A stretch of 64,000 bases of DNA from Paracrocinitomix sp040880585 (GTDB lineage Bacteria > Bacteroidota > Bacteroidia > Flavobacteriales_D > Crocinitomicaceae), in the NCBI GenBank assembly GCA_040880585.1, contig JBBDID010000035.1:62001-126000 (forward strand), given 5' to 3'. Position numbers and translations under genes: made by a program. Of this stretch, positions 53,671 through 62,710 are shown piece by piece. Each line of letters opens with the position of its first letter. Positions within the stretch are counted from its first letter, which is position 1. The notes under the pieces are model-generated. The model was not told the origin of the DNA and did no database searches. It saw only the letters and a program-made list of their open reading frames with translations.

Positions 53671-54083
53671 CTTTTTATTTTATTCAAATAAACGTCCGGC
53701 TCTCCATTTTTCCCCTGAATCATTACTGTTTTTCCTTTTCTGCCTAAAACCATTTCCAGGGCATAATTAACCGACTTACCATTTGAAATGTTTGCATTCA
53801 ACAGATAATTGCCATCCTCCTGATTTATCACAATATAAGTCCCGACCAATTCCATCTTCCCACTGCTGTATATCAGACCCTTTTCTGTAATCACAATATT
53901 CACCTCCTGTTCTTCCACGTAAAATTCCACATCATCTTTAATCATGCTGTAAGCAGGTGCTATTCCTGAGTAATGTCCAATATAATCTTTTGGTAAATGG
54001 TTTGAAGAAAGAGACAGTGTCATGCTTGACACGAGAATTATAAGCATTTTTATCATGGTTTTCAGCTTGTTAAAACGCAACAA
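53667..54083 (-). CDS. Secreted protein, paralogue of the 54177 gene
   Basis: 138 residues. The hydrophobic leader (KMLIILVSSMTLSLSS) is followed by the core PKDYIGHYSGIAPAYSMIKD. It matches the upstream gene in layout (a GHY motif near the mature start, a SSGKMELVGTY strand, and a late EPDVYLNK). Function unknown; probably periplasmic or anchored. The stop overlaps the cyclase stop by 4 bp. Confidence 0.7.
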   Translation of the reverse strand: MLRFNKLKTMIKMLIILVSSMTLSLSSNHLPKDYIGHYSGIAPAYSMIKDDVEFYVEEQEVNIVITEKGLIYSSGKMELVGTYIVINQEDGNYLLNANISNGKSVNYALEMVLGRKGKTVMIQGKNGEPDVYLNKIKS

Positions 54084-54176
54084 AAATACAAATGGAAAAA
54101 GACTCTTCCAAATTTTTTCATCTCCAATCGAAAATGAGGCATCAAGTCATCACGAAAAGGCATTAATAAAAATAGC

Positions 54177-54611
54177 TTACCCCCTTTTTGTCAAAACAAT
54201 TTCTCTTTTATTCAACTGCATTTCAGGAACTCCCTTGAGTCCTGTTATAATTAACGTACGTGTTTTTTTATCAATTTTTAATCCAAAATCAAAATCTACA
54301 GAGTGATCATTCGTGATGTTCACCGCTAATTCTAGTATATTTTCCCCTTCTATAATCTCTGTATAGCTACCATAAAAATCCAACTTTCCACAACTATACC
54401 GCAGAGAGTTCTCTTTTAAATAAAGTGAAACATGATGGGTAGATGCCTTCATCTTTTTGTTTTGGTACTCAAACTCAAAAGCAGGAACTTCTGACTCATA
54501 GTGTCCTAAAAGTTGTTTGGGCAATTCCAATGAAAAAGAATGAAAAGTAATAAATAAAAGAGGGGCTAGAAGAATTTTAAACATGGTTCTCAAGGTTTTA
54601 AGGATAGACAA
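54177..54611 (-). CDS. Secreted protein, paralogue of the 53667 gene
   Basis: 144 residues. A leader (about 1-30) then LPKQLLGHYESEVPAFEFE. It shares the GHY start, SCGKLDFYGSY and GVPEMQLNK with the following gene, so the pair arose by tandem duplication. The gap between them is 93 bp. No family is recognised. Confidence 0.7.
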   Translation of the reverse strand: MSILKTLRTMFKILLAPLLFITFHSFSLELPKQLLGHYESEVPAFEFEYQNKKMKASTHHVSLYLKENSLRYSCGKLDFYGSYTEIIEGENILELAVNITNDHSVDFDFGLKIDKKTRTLIITGLKGVPEMQLNKREIVLTKRG

Positions 54612-54740
54612 AGTTATTATTCTACAGTCAACTGTCCTAATGTTCTGTTGAAAAATTGTTTTTTATTGTTTAAACATTACCGGATCAATATCGGTTTTAG
54701 ATGGATCAAATGTGTAATTTTGGGTGAAAAGCAGTGGGAT

Positions 54741-55565
54741 ATGAAGCAGTATTTAGATCTTGTTAGACACATCAAAGAGAAGGGGGTAGAAAAAGGAGAT
54801 CGTACCGGAACAGGAACAAAGAGTGTTTTTGGTTATCAGATGCGTTTTGACCTGAATGAGGGATTTCCTATGGTCACGACAAAAAAACTCCATTTAAAGT
54901 CAATTATCTACGAACTACTTTGGTTCATTAAAGGAGATACCAACATTAAATACCTTACCGATCATGGCGTTCGTATCTGGAATGATTGGGCAAATGAAGC
55001 GGGAGATTTAGGCCCGGTTTACGGCGCTCAGTGGAGAAACTGGAACAACGACGGAATCGATCAACTGGCTAACGTCATTGAACAAATTCAGACGAACCCT
55101 GATAGCAGAAGATTGATGGTTTCTGCCTGGAATCCTTCTGTGCTTCCAGACACTTCTCTTTCTTTTGCTGAAAACGTTGCCCGTGGCAAAGCAGCTTTGC
55201 CTCCCTGCCATGCCTTTTTTCAATTTTATGTAGCAGATGGAAAACTCTCCTGTCAGCTTTATCAGCGCAGTGCAGATGTTTTTTTAGGCGTTCCTTTTAA
55301 TATCGCTTCTTATGCTTTACTGACCATGATGGTTGCTCAGGTATGTGGACTGAAAACGGGTGATTTTGTACACACCTTTGGAGATGTTCATTTGTACAGT
55401 AATCATTATGAACAGGCCGAACTACAGTTGAGTCGTGATCCCAAACCCCTTCCGGAGATGAAAATTAACCCTGACATAAAGCGCATTTTTGATTTTACTT
55501 TTGAGGATTTTGAATTAATCAGTTACGAACATCATCCACACATAAAAGGAACAGTAGCCGTTTAA
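54741..55565 (+). CDS. thyA: Thymidylate synthase
   Basis: 274 residues from the ATG at 54741. The open frame begins earlier, at 54648, but MKQYLDLVRHIKEKGVEKGD is the family start. Contains RTGTGTKSVFG (folate site), the catalytic Cys in PCHAFFQFYV, and QRSADVFLGVPFNIASYALL. It converts dUMP to dTMP with methylene-tetrahydrofolate, giving dihydrofolate that the next gene product recycles. Confidence 0.97.
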   Translation: MKQYLDLVRHIKEKGVEKGDRTGTGTKSVFGYQMRFDLNEGFPMVTTKKLHLKSIIYELLWFIKGDTNIKYLTDHGVRIWNDWANEAGDLGPVYGAQWRNWNNDGIDQLANVIEQIQTNPDSRRLMVSAWNPSVLPDTSLSFAENVARGKAALPPCHAFFQFYVADGKLSCQLYQRSADVFLGVPFNIASYALLTMMVAQVCGLKTGDFVHTFGDVHLYSNHYEQAELQLSRDPKPLPEMKINPDIKRIFDFTFEDFELISYEHHPHIKGTVAV

Positions 55566-55576
55566 TTTCTTATTCT

Positions 55577-56080
55577 ATGATCAAATTAATTGTTGCAAAA
55601 TCAACCAATAACGTAATCGGAAAAGACAATGATTTGATCTGGAATCTACCAGCAGATATGAAGTTTTTTTCAACCACAACAAAAGGAAATATTGTTGTGA
55701 TGGGTAGAAAAAATTGGGAATCTATTCCGAATAAATACAGGCCGTTACCCGAAAGGTTAAACCTTGTTGTTTCTCGTGACACTTCTTTTTCAGAGCCGGG
55801 CTGTGAATCATTTACCTCTATTGAAGAGGCGATTTCAGCCTATGAAAAAGACCCCCGTGATATTTTTATCATTGGAGGTGGTCAAATTTATGCCTATTGT
55901 CTTCGTCATGGGCTGGTAGACGAAATGCTTATTACTGAAATTGACCATTCTTTTGAGGGAGACACTTTTTTTCCGGATTTTGATCAATCTGAATGGAATA
56001 AAGAACTGCTGTTGAAAAAAGAAAAGGATGATAAAAACCCTTATCCTTTCAGCATTTGGAAGTACACAAAAAAGAGATGA
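55577..56080 (+). CDS. folA: Dihydrofolate reductase
   Basis: 167 residues with NVIGKDNDLIWNLPADMKFF (substrate Asp), GRKNWESIP (NADPH) and IFIIGGGQIYAY (late NADPH loop). It reduces dihydrofolate made by thymidylate synthase encoded 11 bp upstream. Its stop overlaps the topB start as ATGA. Confidence 0.96.
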   Translation: MIKLIVAKSTNNVIGKDNDLIWNLPADMKFFSTTTKGNIVVMGRKNWESIPNKYRPLPERLNLVVSRDTSFSEPGCESFTSIEEAISAYEKDPRDIFIIGGGQIYAYCLRHGLVDEMLITEIDHSFEGDTFFPDFDQSEWNKELLLKKEKDDKNPYPFSIWKYTKKR

Positions 56081-58164
56081 AACTTTGCATAGCAGAGAAA
56101 CCAAGTGTGGCAAAAGAAATTGCTTCTATCATTGGCGCCAACAATAGAAAAGATGGCTACTATGAGGGAAATGGCTATTGGGTTTCCTGGACATTCGGTC
56201 ATCTGTGTACATTAAAAGAACCCCACGATTATACGAGTCTTTGGAAGTGGTGGAATTTAGCCACATTGCCTATGATTCCCTCCCGATTTGGAATTAAAGT
56301 AATGGAAGATCAGGGCGTTCAAAAACAGTTTCACATTATCCGACAACTGGTTGAGAAATGTGAAGAAGTGATTAATTGTGGTGATGCCGGGCAAGAGGGA
56401 GAGTTGATACAACAGTGGGTGCTCTTAAAGGCAAAGAATACTAAACCGGTAAAACGTTTGTGGATTTCGTCCCTAACAGAAGAAGCAATTGCTGAGGGAT
56501 TTGAGAAGCTCAAAGATGGAAAAGATTTTCACAACTTATATGCTGCCGGTAGTTCGCGTGCAATTGGAGACTGGCTGCTGGGAATGAACGCCACGCGTTT
56601 ATACACACTTAAATACGGACAAGAAAAACAAGTGCTTTCAATTGGCCGGGTACAAACGCCTACTTTGGCCATGATCGTTGAACGCCATCTTTCCATTGAA
56701 AATTTTAAGCCGGAAAAATACTGGGAGCTGAAAACCACCTATCGGGAAGTGCTCTTCTCTGCAACAGTGGGTCGTCTGAAAACAGTAGAAAAGGGAGAGT
56801 CCGCTTTAAATTATGTAAAGGACAAACCTTTTGTGATAAAATCCTACGAACAAAAAGAGGGAAAAGAACATCCTCCCCGACTGTTTGACTTAACATCATT
56901 GCAGGTACACGCCAATAACAAGTTTGCTTTATCGGCAGATAAAACACTAAAGTTGATTCAAAACTTATATGAAAAAAAGTTAGTTACCTATCCCCGGGTG
57001 GATACTACTTTTTTATCAGAAGACATCTATCCTAAAATTCCTAAAATTTTGGGGGGATTAACCTATTTCTCTAAGCTCACAGCTCCATTACTGGATAAAA
57101 AAATACGAAAATCAAAAAAGGTTTTTGATGACAAAAAAGTAACCGATCACCACGCCATTATTCCTACCGGAATTACTCCTTCGGGCATCAGCCCAGAAGA
57201 GCAAAAGCTATACAACAGTATTTGCAGACGTTTCATTGCTGCCTTTTACCCGGACTGTAAAGTATCAAACACAACTGTGTTGGGGATGGTAGATGAGGTA
57301 GAATTTAAAGCCACCGGAAAACAAATTATTGAAGCCGGTTGGCGTGCTGTTTATACGTCCTCATCAACAGAAGAACAGTCAAAAGACGAAGAAAACCTTA
57401 TGCCTGACTTTAAAGAGGGGGAAAGTGGACCCCATGAGCCGGAAATTCAAGAAAAAGAAACGCGGCCTCCAAAATATTTTACAGAGGGAACCTTGCTCCG
57501 AGCTATGGAGACCGCCGGAAAAAAGGTAGAGAATGAAGAATTGCGTGACGCTATGAAAGAGAATGGAATCGGACGGCCATCTACGCGTGCCAATATTATT
57601 GAGACCCTCTTCCGACGCAGGTATATTGAAAAGAAGAAAAAGAATATTTTTCCTACAATTACGGGAATAGAACTCATAGCAACCATTAAATCTGACTTAC
57701 TAAAATCCCCGGAACTCACCGGACAATGGGAACACAAGCTGCGCTTGATAGAAAAGGGAGAATATGAAGTAGATACCTTTAAAAAAGAGCTGATTGAAAT
57801 GGTAGTGGACATTACTAACCATGTAAAATTTGACGAAGACAAAACCATTGCTGTAGCAAAAGAAAAAAGAGAGAAATCAAAGCCATCCACTCAACAGTTG
57901 ATCGGAGACGAATGCCCGAAATGCAAAAGCGGCAGCCTTTTAAAAGGAAAAAAAGCCTACGGCTGCTCAAGACATGCTGACGGATGCGATTTTTTGGTTC
58001 CCTTTTCATTTTTGGGTAAAAAACTCACCCAAAAACAACTTTCTGATCTGATTACAAAAGGAAAAACCACAAAAATAAAAGGCTTTGTTATTCCCGGCAC
58101 ACAAAATAAAAAGGAGGGAAAATTGACTTTTACTGAGGGTTTTAATATTGCTCTTGAGGAATGA
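56077..58164 (+). CDS. topB: DNA topoisomerase III
   Basis: 695 residues from the ATG at 56077. Toprim starts at MKLCIAEKPSVAKEIA, with its DAGQEGELI motif near 110. The catalytic Tyr is in LVTYPRVDTTFL, RPSTRANIIETL follows, and a C-terminal zinc-finger region (CPKCKSGSLL ... GCSRHADGCDF) is present. It relaxes and decatenates DNA. Length is normal for the family. It ends with an ATGA overlap on the next gene. Confidence 0.95.
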   Translation: MKLCIAEKPSVAKEIASIIGANNRKDGYYEGNGYWVSWTFGHLCTLKEPHDYTSLWKWWNLATLPMIPSRFGIKVMEDQGVQKQFHIIRQLVEKCEEVINCGDAGQEGELIQQWVLLKAKNTKPVKRLWISSLTEEAIAEGFEKLKDGKDFHNLYAAGSSRAIGDWLLGMNATRLYTLKYGQEKQVLSIGRVQTPTLAMIVERHLSIENFKPEKYWELKTTYREVLFSATVGRLKTVEKGESALNYVKDKPFVIKSYEQKEGKEHPPRLFDLTSLQVHANNKFALSADKTLKLIQNLYEKKLVTYPRVDTTFLSEDIYPKIPKILGGLTYFSKLTAPLLDKKIRKSKKVFDDKKVTDHHAIIPTGITPSGISPEEQKLYNSICRRFIAAFYPDCKVSNTTVLGMVDEVEFKATGKQIIEAGWRAVYTSSSTEEQSKDEENLMPDFKEGESGPHEPEIQEKETRPPKYFTEGTLLRAMETAGKKVENEELRDAMKENGIGRPSTRANIIETLFRRRYIEKKKKNIFPTITGIELIATIKSDLLKSPELTGQWEHKLRLIEKGEYEVDTFKKELIEMVVDITNHVKFDEDKTIAVAKEKREKSKPSTQQLIGDECPKCKSGSLLKGKKAYGCSRHADGCDFLVPFSFLGKKLTQKQLSDLITKGKTTKIKGFVIPGTQNKKEGKLTFTEGFNIALEE

Positions 58165-58883
58165 GCTCTTTTAAAATATACGGTATTCTATTGCTTTTTT
58201 TCTTCTTTCTTCCTCTTTGTTCTCTTTCTCAAAAGGTAGACAGCAGCAGTCAAAAAATTGCTCTTTTCCCCACTGAACATGGAGCAAAAACATGGAAGCT
58301 TTTATTGGGTTTAGACGCCAGACGATCTTTTTTTTCAGGAGTTCCCATAAAAATTAACGGATTAAAACTGGGTGCAGAATACAAAGGGGTTCACCGTTTT
58401 GGATTTGGTTTTTACTGGCTGAAACGAGATGTTTCCATGACCGATTTTGTTGTTGAGCGGGATGATGCCGCTGAAGATACAGAGGTTCGCTTCAGTCTGG
58501 GGTATAGCTCTTTGTTTTATGAACGTGTTTTTCTCAAAACAAGATGGTGGGAAGTTGCCTTTCCTGTACACCTAGGTGGAGGACGAGTGAGCGCGACCTA
58601 CAAAGACACGATTGGCGCCTTTCAACCACTGCTGCAGCACCCTTTTTCTACATTAACATTATCTACCCAGCTTAAATTTTATCCCTTAGAATGGTTAGCG
58701 ATAAGGGTTTCCGGTGGCTATCGCACCACATTTAATACGCAAAAAGAAGTTAAAACGGCTTTTAATCGTCCTTTTTACGGATTTGGTTTAAGCATAAATG
58801 TAATTACTCTCTATCACGTTATTTTTTCATCTTCAAAAAATAAGGAAAATGAGGAAGAGGTTTTTCCGGAAGAAAATTACTGA
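58161..58883 (+). CDS. Predicted outer-membrane beta-barrel protein
   Basis: 240 residues. A leader (FFLPLCSLSQ) is followed by amphipathic strands with aromatic girdles (FGFGFYWLKRDV, YSSLFYERVF), fitting a small barrel, and an acidic tail. No family recognised. Translationally coupled to topB by ATGA, which is more likely accidental operon structure than a shared function. Confidence 0.65.
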   Translation: MSSFKIYGILLLFFFFLPLCSLSQKVDSSSQKIALFPTEHGAKTWKLLLGLDARRSFFSGVPIKINGLKLGAEYKGVHRFGFGFYWLKRDVSMTDFVVERDDAAEDTEVRFSLGYSSLFYERVFLKTRWWEVAFPVHLGGGRVSATYKDTIGAFQPLLQHPFSTLTLSTQLKFYPLEWLAIRVSGGYRTTFNTQKEVKTAFNRPFYGFGLSINVITLYHVIFSSSKNKENEEEVFPEENY

Positions 58884-59066
58884 CGTGCGTAATGGGATAC
58901 GCTCTCCCGGTCAAAAAACCCCTCTTTTTTTATTTTGCTGTTTATATTGTTGATATACAATTGTTTACCCTCAACTTAACGCCTCTCCTTAGGATGTGTT
59001 TTAAGCGCATTTCTCGCTCATCCCTGTGTGTTTATTCATTTTATTTGAAAAATTGTTTCAGAGGCT

Positions 59067-59969
59067 TTATTTTGCCTTTTTCTTCTTTAAAACATACATC
59101 TGTGAGGAGTAAAATCCATTTTTTGCTTTTAAATTTGACTTCCAGCCGATATAAAACGCTTTGGGTAAAAATCCTCCTTTAAATTTTTCAGAATTCATGG
59201 CCACCCAATAGGCATCAAATTTCATGGGCTTCATTTCAGAAAGCTCAACATCAAATTCGTCAAAGAGTCGAACTACATCTTTTGGTGTAAAATGATAAAG
59301 GTGGAGAGGTAGATCTAATCCGTCCCAATATTCTTTATAATATTTGGCATCATACGAATCAATGTTGGGAAGGGCTATAATTAAACTTCCATCTTCTTTG
59401 AGTACTCGCAGGTAATGCTTGATATCTCTTTTTAAATGATACACATGCTCCAAGACGTGCCACATGGTAATAACATCAAATGAATGATCCGGTAGTTCCG
59501 GAAGCTCAGACGGGTCTTTCAATTGCAAACCAAAATCAGTTCTGGCAACTGCTCGTGCCTTTTCATCCGGCTCAATACCCGTCACGGTATAGCCTTTTTC
59601 TTTACAGGCATTTAAAAAGAAACCGTTTCCGGCGCCTATGTCTAGCAATTGCTTGCCCTTTGCATGCTTATTGACCAGTTTCAACTTTCTGTTGACATTC
59701 ATGGTGCGCACACGCTTATAAACAAAAGGCAACAAGCCCTTTTTGTTCTTCGTTGCATGAGACATATAATTGTCGGCACCATAGTAATGTCCAATCTCCT
59801 CTTCTTTTGGAATCGGATTAGTAAATCGAAAGCCACAATTTTGACATTGTTGAACCGTAAACCCCTCTTTTGAAAAAGTAAAATCTTTGGATGCAAGATA
59901 ATTTTCTAGCTCTTCACTTTCACAAATGGGACAATGATTCAATGTATGGAGTTCTCTTTTCGCTGTCAT
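59067..59969 (-). CDS. SAM-dependent methyltransferase with N-terminal zinc ribbon
   Basis: 300 residues. The first 45 form a zinc ribbon (CPICESEE and CQNCGFRFTNP), as in C-methyltransferases of the methyltransferase-11/23 group. Motif I is LLDIGAGNGFFL (about 100-112), and DVITMWHVLEHV is the acceptor-binding strand. This group often modifies sugars or lipids, or methylates quinone-like small molecules. The start is 1 bp after the mnmG stop, so it is co-transcribed with it. Substrate unknown. Confidence 0.8.
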   Translation of the reverse strand: MTAKRELHTLNHCPICESEELENYLASKDFTFSKEGFTVQQCQNCGFRFTNPIPKEEEIGHYYGADNYMSHATKNKKGLLPFVYKRVRTMNVNRKLKLVNKHAKGKQLLDIGAGNGFFLNACKEKGYTVTGIEPDEKARAVARTDFGLQLKDPSELPELPDHSFDVITMWHVLEHVYHLKRDIKHYLRVLKEDGSLIIALPNIDSYDAKYYKEYWDGLDLPLHLYHFTPKDVVRLFDEFDVELSEMKPMKFDAYWVAMNSEKFKGGFLPKAFYIGWKSNLKAKNGFYSSQMYVLKKKKAK

Positions 59970-59970
59970 T

Positions 59971-61845
59971 TTATCTTCCTAAATAAACCAATAATACAGA
60001 AACATCAGAAGGGGAAACACCTGAGATACGACTGGCTTGCCCGATAGTTGCCGGCTGAATGTTTTGCAATTTCTCCACTGCCTCAGCAGAAAGGGAAGAT
60101 AAGACAGAAAAATCAGTATGTGGTGGAATTTTAACATCTTCTAAACGATTTAACTTAATCGCATTTTCTTGTTCTCGGGAAATGTACCCTTCATATTTTA
60201 TTTGAATTTCGGCCTGCATAAGAGCGTCTTGATTTTCCTCATCTATTTCGGTTAATTTTTGATGCAATTCAGGGACATTTTCACGCAAGGCTTTTAAAGT
60301 TACGTGTGGGCGCAACAGTAAAGAATTCGCTTTCACTTTTTGGGTAATCGTAGCAGATCCAACACCTTCCAGAAAACCATTTATTTCTTCCGGCAGCACA
60401 CTTATTTTACGAAGTGTTTTTTTTACTTCCGCCGTTATTTTCATTTTCTCTTCTACTTTTTTTAGCTGTTGATCGGAGGCTAAACCAATGGCGTGAGATT
60501 TGGGTGTAAGTCGTAAATCTGCATTGTCTTGTCGTAGCAAAATCCTAAATTCTGCCCGGGAAGTAAACATTCTGTAAGGTTCTTCTGTGCCTTTTGTGAT
60601 GAGATCATCTATTAATACGCCAATATATGCTTCTGATCGACCCAAAATAAACGGTTCTTTTTTCTGTAGTTTCAGATGTGCATTAATTCCGGCCATTAAC
60701 CCTTGAGAAGCGGCCTCTTCATAGCCTGTAGTTCCGTTAATTTGTCCGGCAAAAAAGAGGTTTTCTACCCGTTTTGTTTCAAGCGTATGGCTAAGTTGTG
60801 TCGGGGGAAAATAATCGTATTCAATGGCGTATCCCGGACGGAACATCATTACGTTTTCAAATCCGGGGATTGTTTTAAGCGCTTTGAGCTGTACCTCTTC
60901 AGGCAAGGATGTAGAAAATCCATTTACATATACTTCTACGGTTTCCCAGCCTTCAGGCTCAACAAAAATTTGATGTCGGTCTCTTTCGGCAAATCGATTT
61001 ATCTTGTCTTCAATAGACGGACAATATCTTGGGCCTACACTTTTTATTGCCCCATTGAACATGGGTGAACGATCAAATCCTGACCTTAGGATTTCATGCG
61101 TTGCTGGATTGGTGTAGGTGATGTAGCAGCTTCTTTGCTTCTGTAAAGGGCTTGTTTCCTCTGTAAATGAAAATTTTGAGGGAATCTCATCTCCGGCTTG
61201 CTCTTCCATTTTGGAATAATCCAACGAGCGCCCATCAACACGAGGAGGGGTTCCTGTTTTCATTCTACCCGTTTCAAAACCCAGCTCAACCAATTGTTCA
61301 GTAATACCATAGCTGGCACCCTCTCCTGACCTACCTCCTTTGAAGTTTTTTTCACCCAAATGAATCAGCCCATTTAAGAACGTGCCATTAGTTAATACCA
61401 CCGCAGCAGCTTCAATCTTTATTCCGATTGCAGTTATCACCCCTTTCAACTTACCCTTTTCCACCCACAAGCCATTCACCATGTCTTGCCAAAAATGAAC
61501 GTTTTTTGTTCGCTCTAACATGAGCCTCCACTCTTCTGCAAAACGCATTCTGTCATTTTGAGTACGCGGCGACCACATGGCAGGCCCCTTTGAAAGGTTT
61601 AACATTTTAAATTGTATTGCCGACTTGTCAGACACTTTCCCGGAGCCCCCGCCCAAAGCATCAATCTCCCTGACGATTTGCCCCTTTGCGACACCGCCCA
61701 TTGCGGGATTACAGGACATTTGAGCAATGTTTTGCAGATTCATGGTGACCAACAGCACTTTTGAGCCCATCTTTGCCGCAGCATAGGCCGCCTCGCAGCC
61801 CGCATGGCCACCTCCCACCACTATAATGTCATACTTTTGTAACAT
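59971..61845 (-). CDS. mnmG: tRNA uridine-5-carboxymethylaminomethyl synthase MnmG
   Basis: 624 residues, standard MnmG length. FAD motif GGGHAGCEAAYAAA at the start, SCNPAMGGVAKGQIVREIDA, and the mid-protein RAEFRILLRQDNADLRLT. The Cys residues of SCNP and of ITYTNPA-type loops are conserved. With MnmE it modifies wobble uridine of tRNAs. Two parS sites lie 10-50 bp upstream. Confidence 0.96.
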   Translation of the reverse strand: MLQKYDIIVVGGGHAGCEAAYAAAKMGSKVLLVTMNLQNIAQMSCNPAMGGVAKGQIVREIDALGGGSGKVSDKSAIQFKMLNLSKGPAMWSPRTQNDRMRFAEEWRLMLERTKNVHFWQDMVNGLWVEKGKLKGVITAIGIKIEAAAVVLTNGTFLNGLIHLGEKNFKGGRSGEGASYGITEQLVELGFETGRMKTGTPPRVDGRSLDYSKMEEQAGDEIPSKFSFTEETSPLQKQRSCYITYTNPATHEILRSGFDRSPMFNGAIKSVGPRYCPSIEDKINRFAERDRHQIFVEPEGWETVEVYVNGFSTSLPEEVQLKALKTIPGFENVMMFRPGYAIEYDYFPPTQLSHTLETKRVENLFFAGQINGTTGYEEAASQGLMAGINAHLKLQKKEPFILGRSEAYIGVLIDDLITKGTEEPYRMFTSRAEFRILLRQDNADLRLTPKSHAIGLASDQQLKKVEEKMKITAEVKKTLRKISVLPEEINGFLEGVGSATITQKVKANSLLLRPHVTLKALRENVPELHQKLTEIDEENQDALMQAEIQIKYEGYISREQENAIKLNRLEDVKIPPHTDFSVLSSLSAEAVEKLQNIQPATIGQASRISGVSPSDVSVLLVYLGR

Positions 61846-61856
61846 AACCCTCCAAT

Positions 61857-61872
61857 TGTTTCACGTGAAACA
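61857..61872. promoter_or_regulatory. parS centromere site 1
   Basis: TGTTTCACGTGAAACA is an exact match to the bacterial parS consensus bound by ParB. It extends one further paired base on each side. It lies in the ybeY-mnmG gap. Confidence 0.85.
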
Positions 61873-61879
61873 AACACAA

Positions 61880-62314
61880 CTATGTTTCACGTGAAACAAT
61901 TAGTTGCAAACATTTTTCTTCTTGTTTCCGCATCTCTTTTTTTTCCTCTTCGTTTTTATCATTAAAACCAACAAGGTGTAGTATTCCATGCGCTATCACC
62001 CTTTTTAGTTCCAGGGCTTCATTCCCGTCACTAAATATTGCTGCATTGTCTTTGATGCGATCATAGCTGATAAAAACATCCGCGCTTAAACTATTTTCTT
62101 CGTTATAATTAAAGGTGATGATGTCTGTATAATAATCATGCCCTAAATGTTTTTTGTTTATCTCCAATAAATAGTTGTCTGTACAAAAAACAAATGATAA
62201 ATCTCCAACAAGGCGCTTATATGAATGGGCGATTTCAGTTATCCATAAACCAAAAAATTCCGGGTCAAAGTCCGGAATTTCAACATCTATAAAATGATAG
62301 TTTATTTTATCCAT
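61880..62314 (-). CDS. ybeY: Endoribonuclease YbeY (rRNA maturation)
   Basis: 144 residues. The metal-binding motif HGILHLVGFNDK has the first two histidines but has Asp-Lys where many homologues have the third His, the usual Bacteroidota variant. IITFNY and LSADVFISYDRI are the family's central strands. It processes 16S rRNA ends and aids ribosome quality control. The last codons, IVSRET, are spelled by a parS site (61883-61898). The start overlaps the RsbW-like gene by 8 bp. Confidence 0.92.
   Translation of the reverse strand: MDKINYHFIDVEIPDFDPEFFGLWITEIAHSYKRLVGDLSFVFCTDNYLLEINKKHLGHDYYTDIITFNYNEENSLSADVFISYDRIKDNAAIFSDGNEALELKRVIAHGILHLVGFNDKNEEEKKEMRKQEEKCLQLIVSRET
61883..61898. promoter_or_regulatory. 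parS centromere site 2 (inside the ybeY 3' end)
   Basis: A second exact TGTTTCACGTGAAACA, 26 bp from the first. It encodes the end of YbeY (VSRET), so the site and the protein end are maintained together. Confidence 0.85.
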
Positions 62315-62705
62315 TCAGTGCAAAAGTAATACTAACTTTTGAACCATTCAAATCAAACTCAACCTGGTCGCTCAAATTCTTCATTAGAAATATTCCTCTT
62401 CCGTCTGGTTTTTCGATATTCTCTGGTGCTGTTGGATCCGGTAAATTATTAAAATCAAACCCTTCGCCTTCATCCTGAACAGAAAAGACAACACCTTCTT
62501 TCAGTTCCTCAACTTTTACTTTCACTTTTTTACCCACGCGCTCTCTATTCCCGTGAATAATGGCATTATTGACCGCCTCTGTGACGGCTATTAAAATGTT
62601 GCCGTAATGATCTTCGTTCAGACTTAGCTCATCACACACTTTATCAATAAGCGTTTCAACCTCCGGGATGTTGTTCAAATCTGAACCAATTTCTATACTG
62701 TGCAT
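62307..62705 (-). CDS. RsbW-like anti-sigma factor/serine kinase (HATPase)
   Basis: 132 residues of the HATPase_c_2 type: N-box AVTEAVNNAIIHGN, G1 VQDEGEGFDF and G2 GRGIFLMKNL. Such kinases work against SpoIIE phosphatases like the one at 47960 in partner-switching control. It overlaps ybeY by 8 bp and follows the DUF4175 gene by 5 bp. Confidence 0.85.
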   Translation of the reverse strand: MHSIEIGSDLNNIPEVETLIDKVCDELSLNEDHYGNILIAVTEAVNNAIIHGNRERVGKKVKVKVEELKEGVVFSVQDEGEGFDFNNLPDPTAPENIEKPDGRGIFLMKNLSDQVEFDLNGSKVSITFALNG

Positions 62706-62710
62706 TTAAC

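Noticed and set aside
61880..62314. YbeY as inactive because the third metal-binding His is missing
   Set aside because: Asp-Lys at this place is the usual form in Bacteroidota YbeY proteins.
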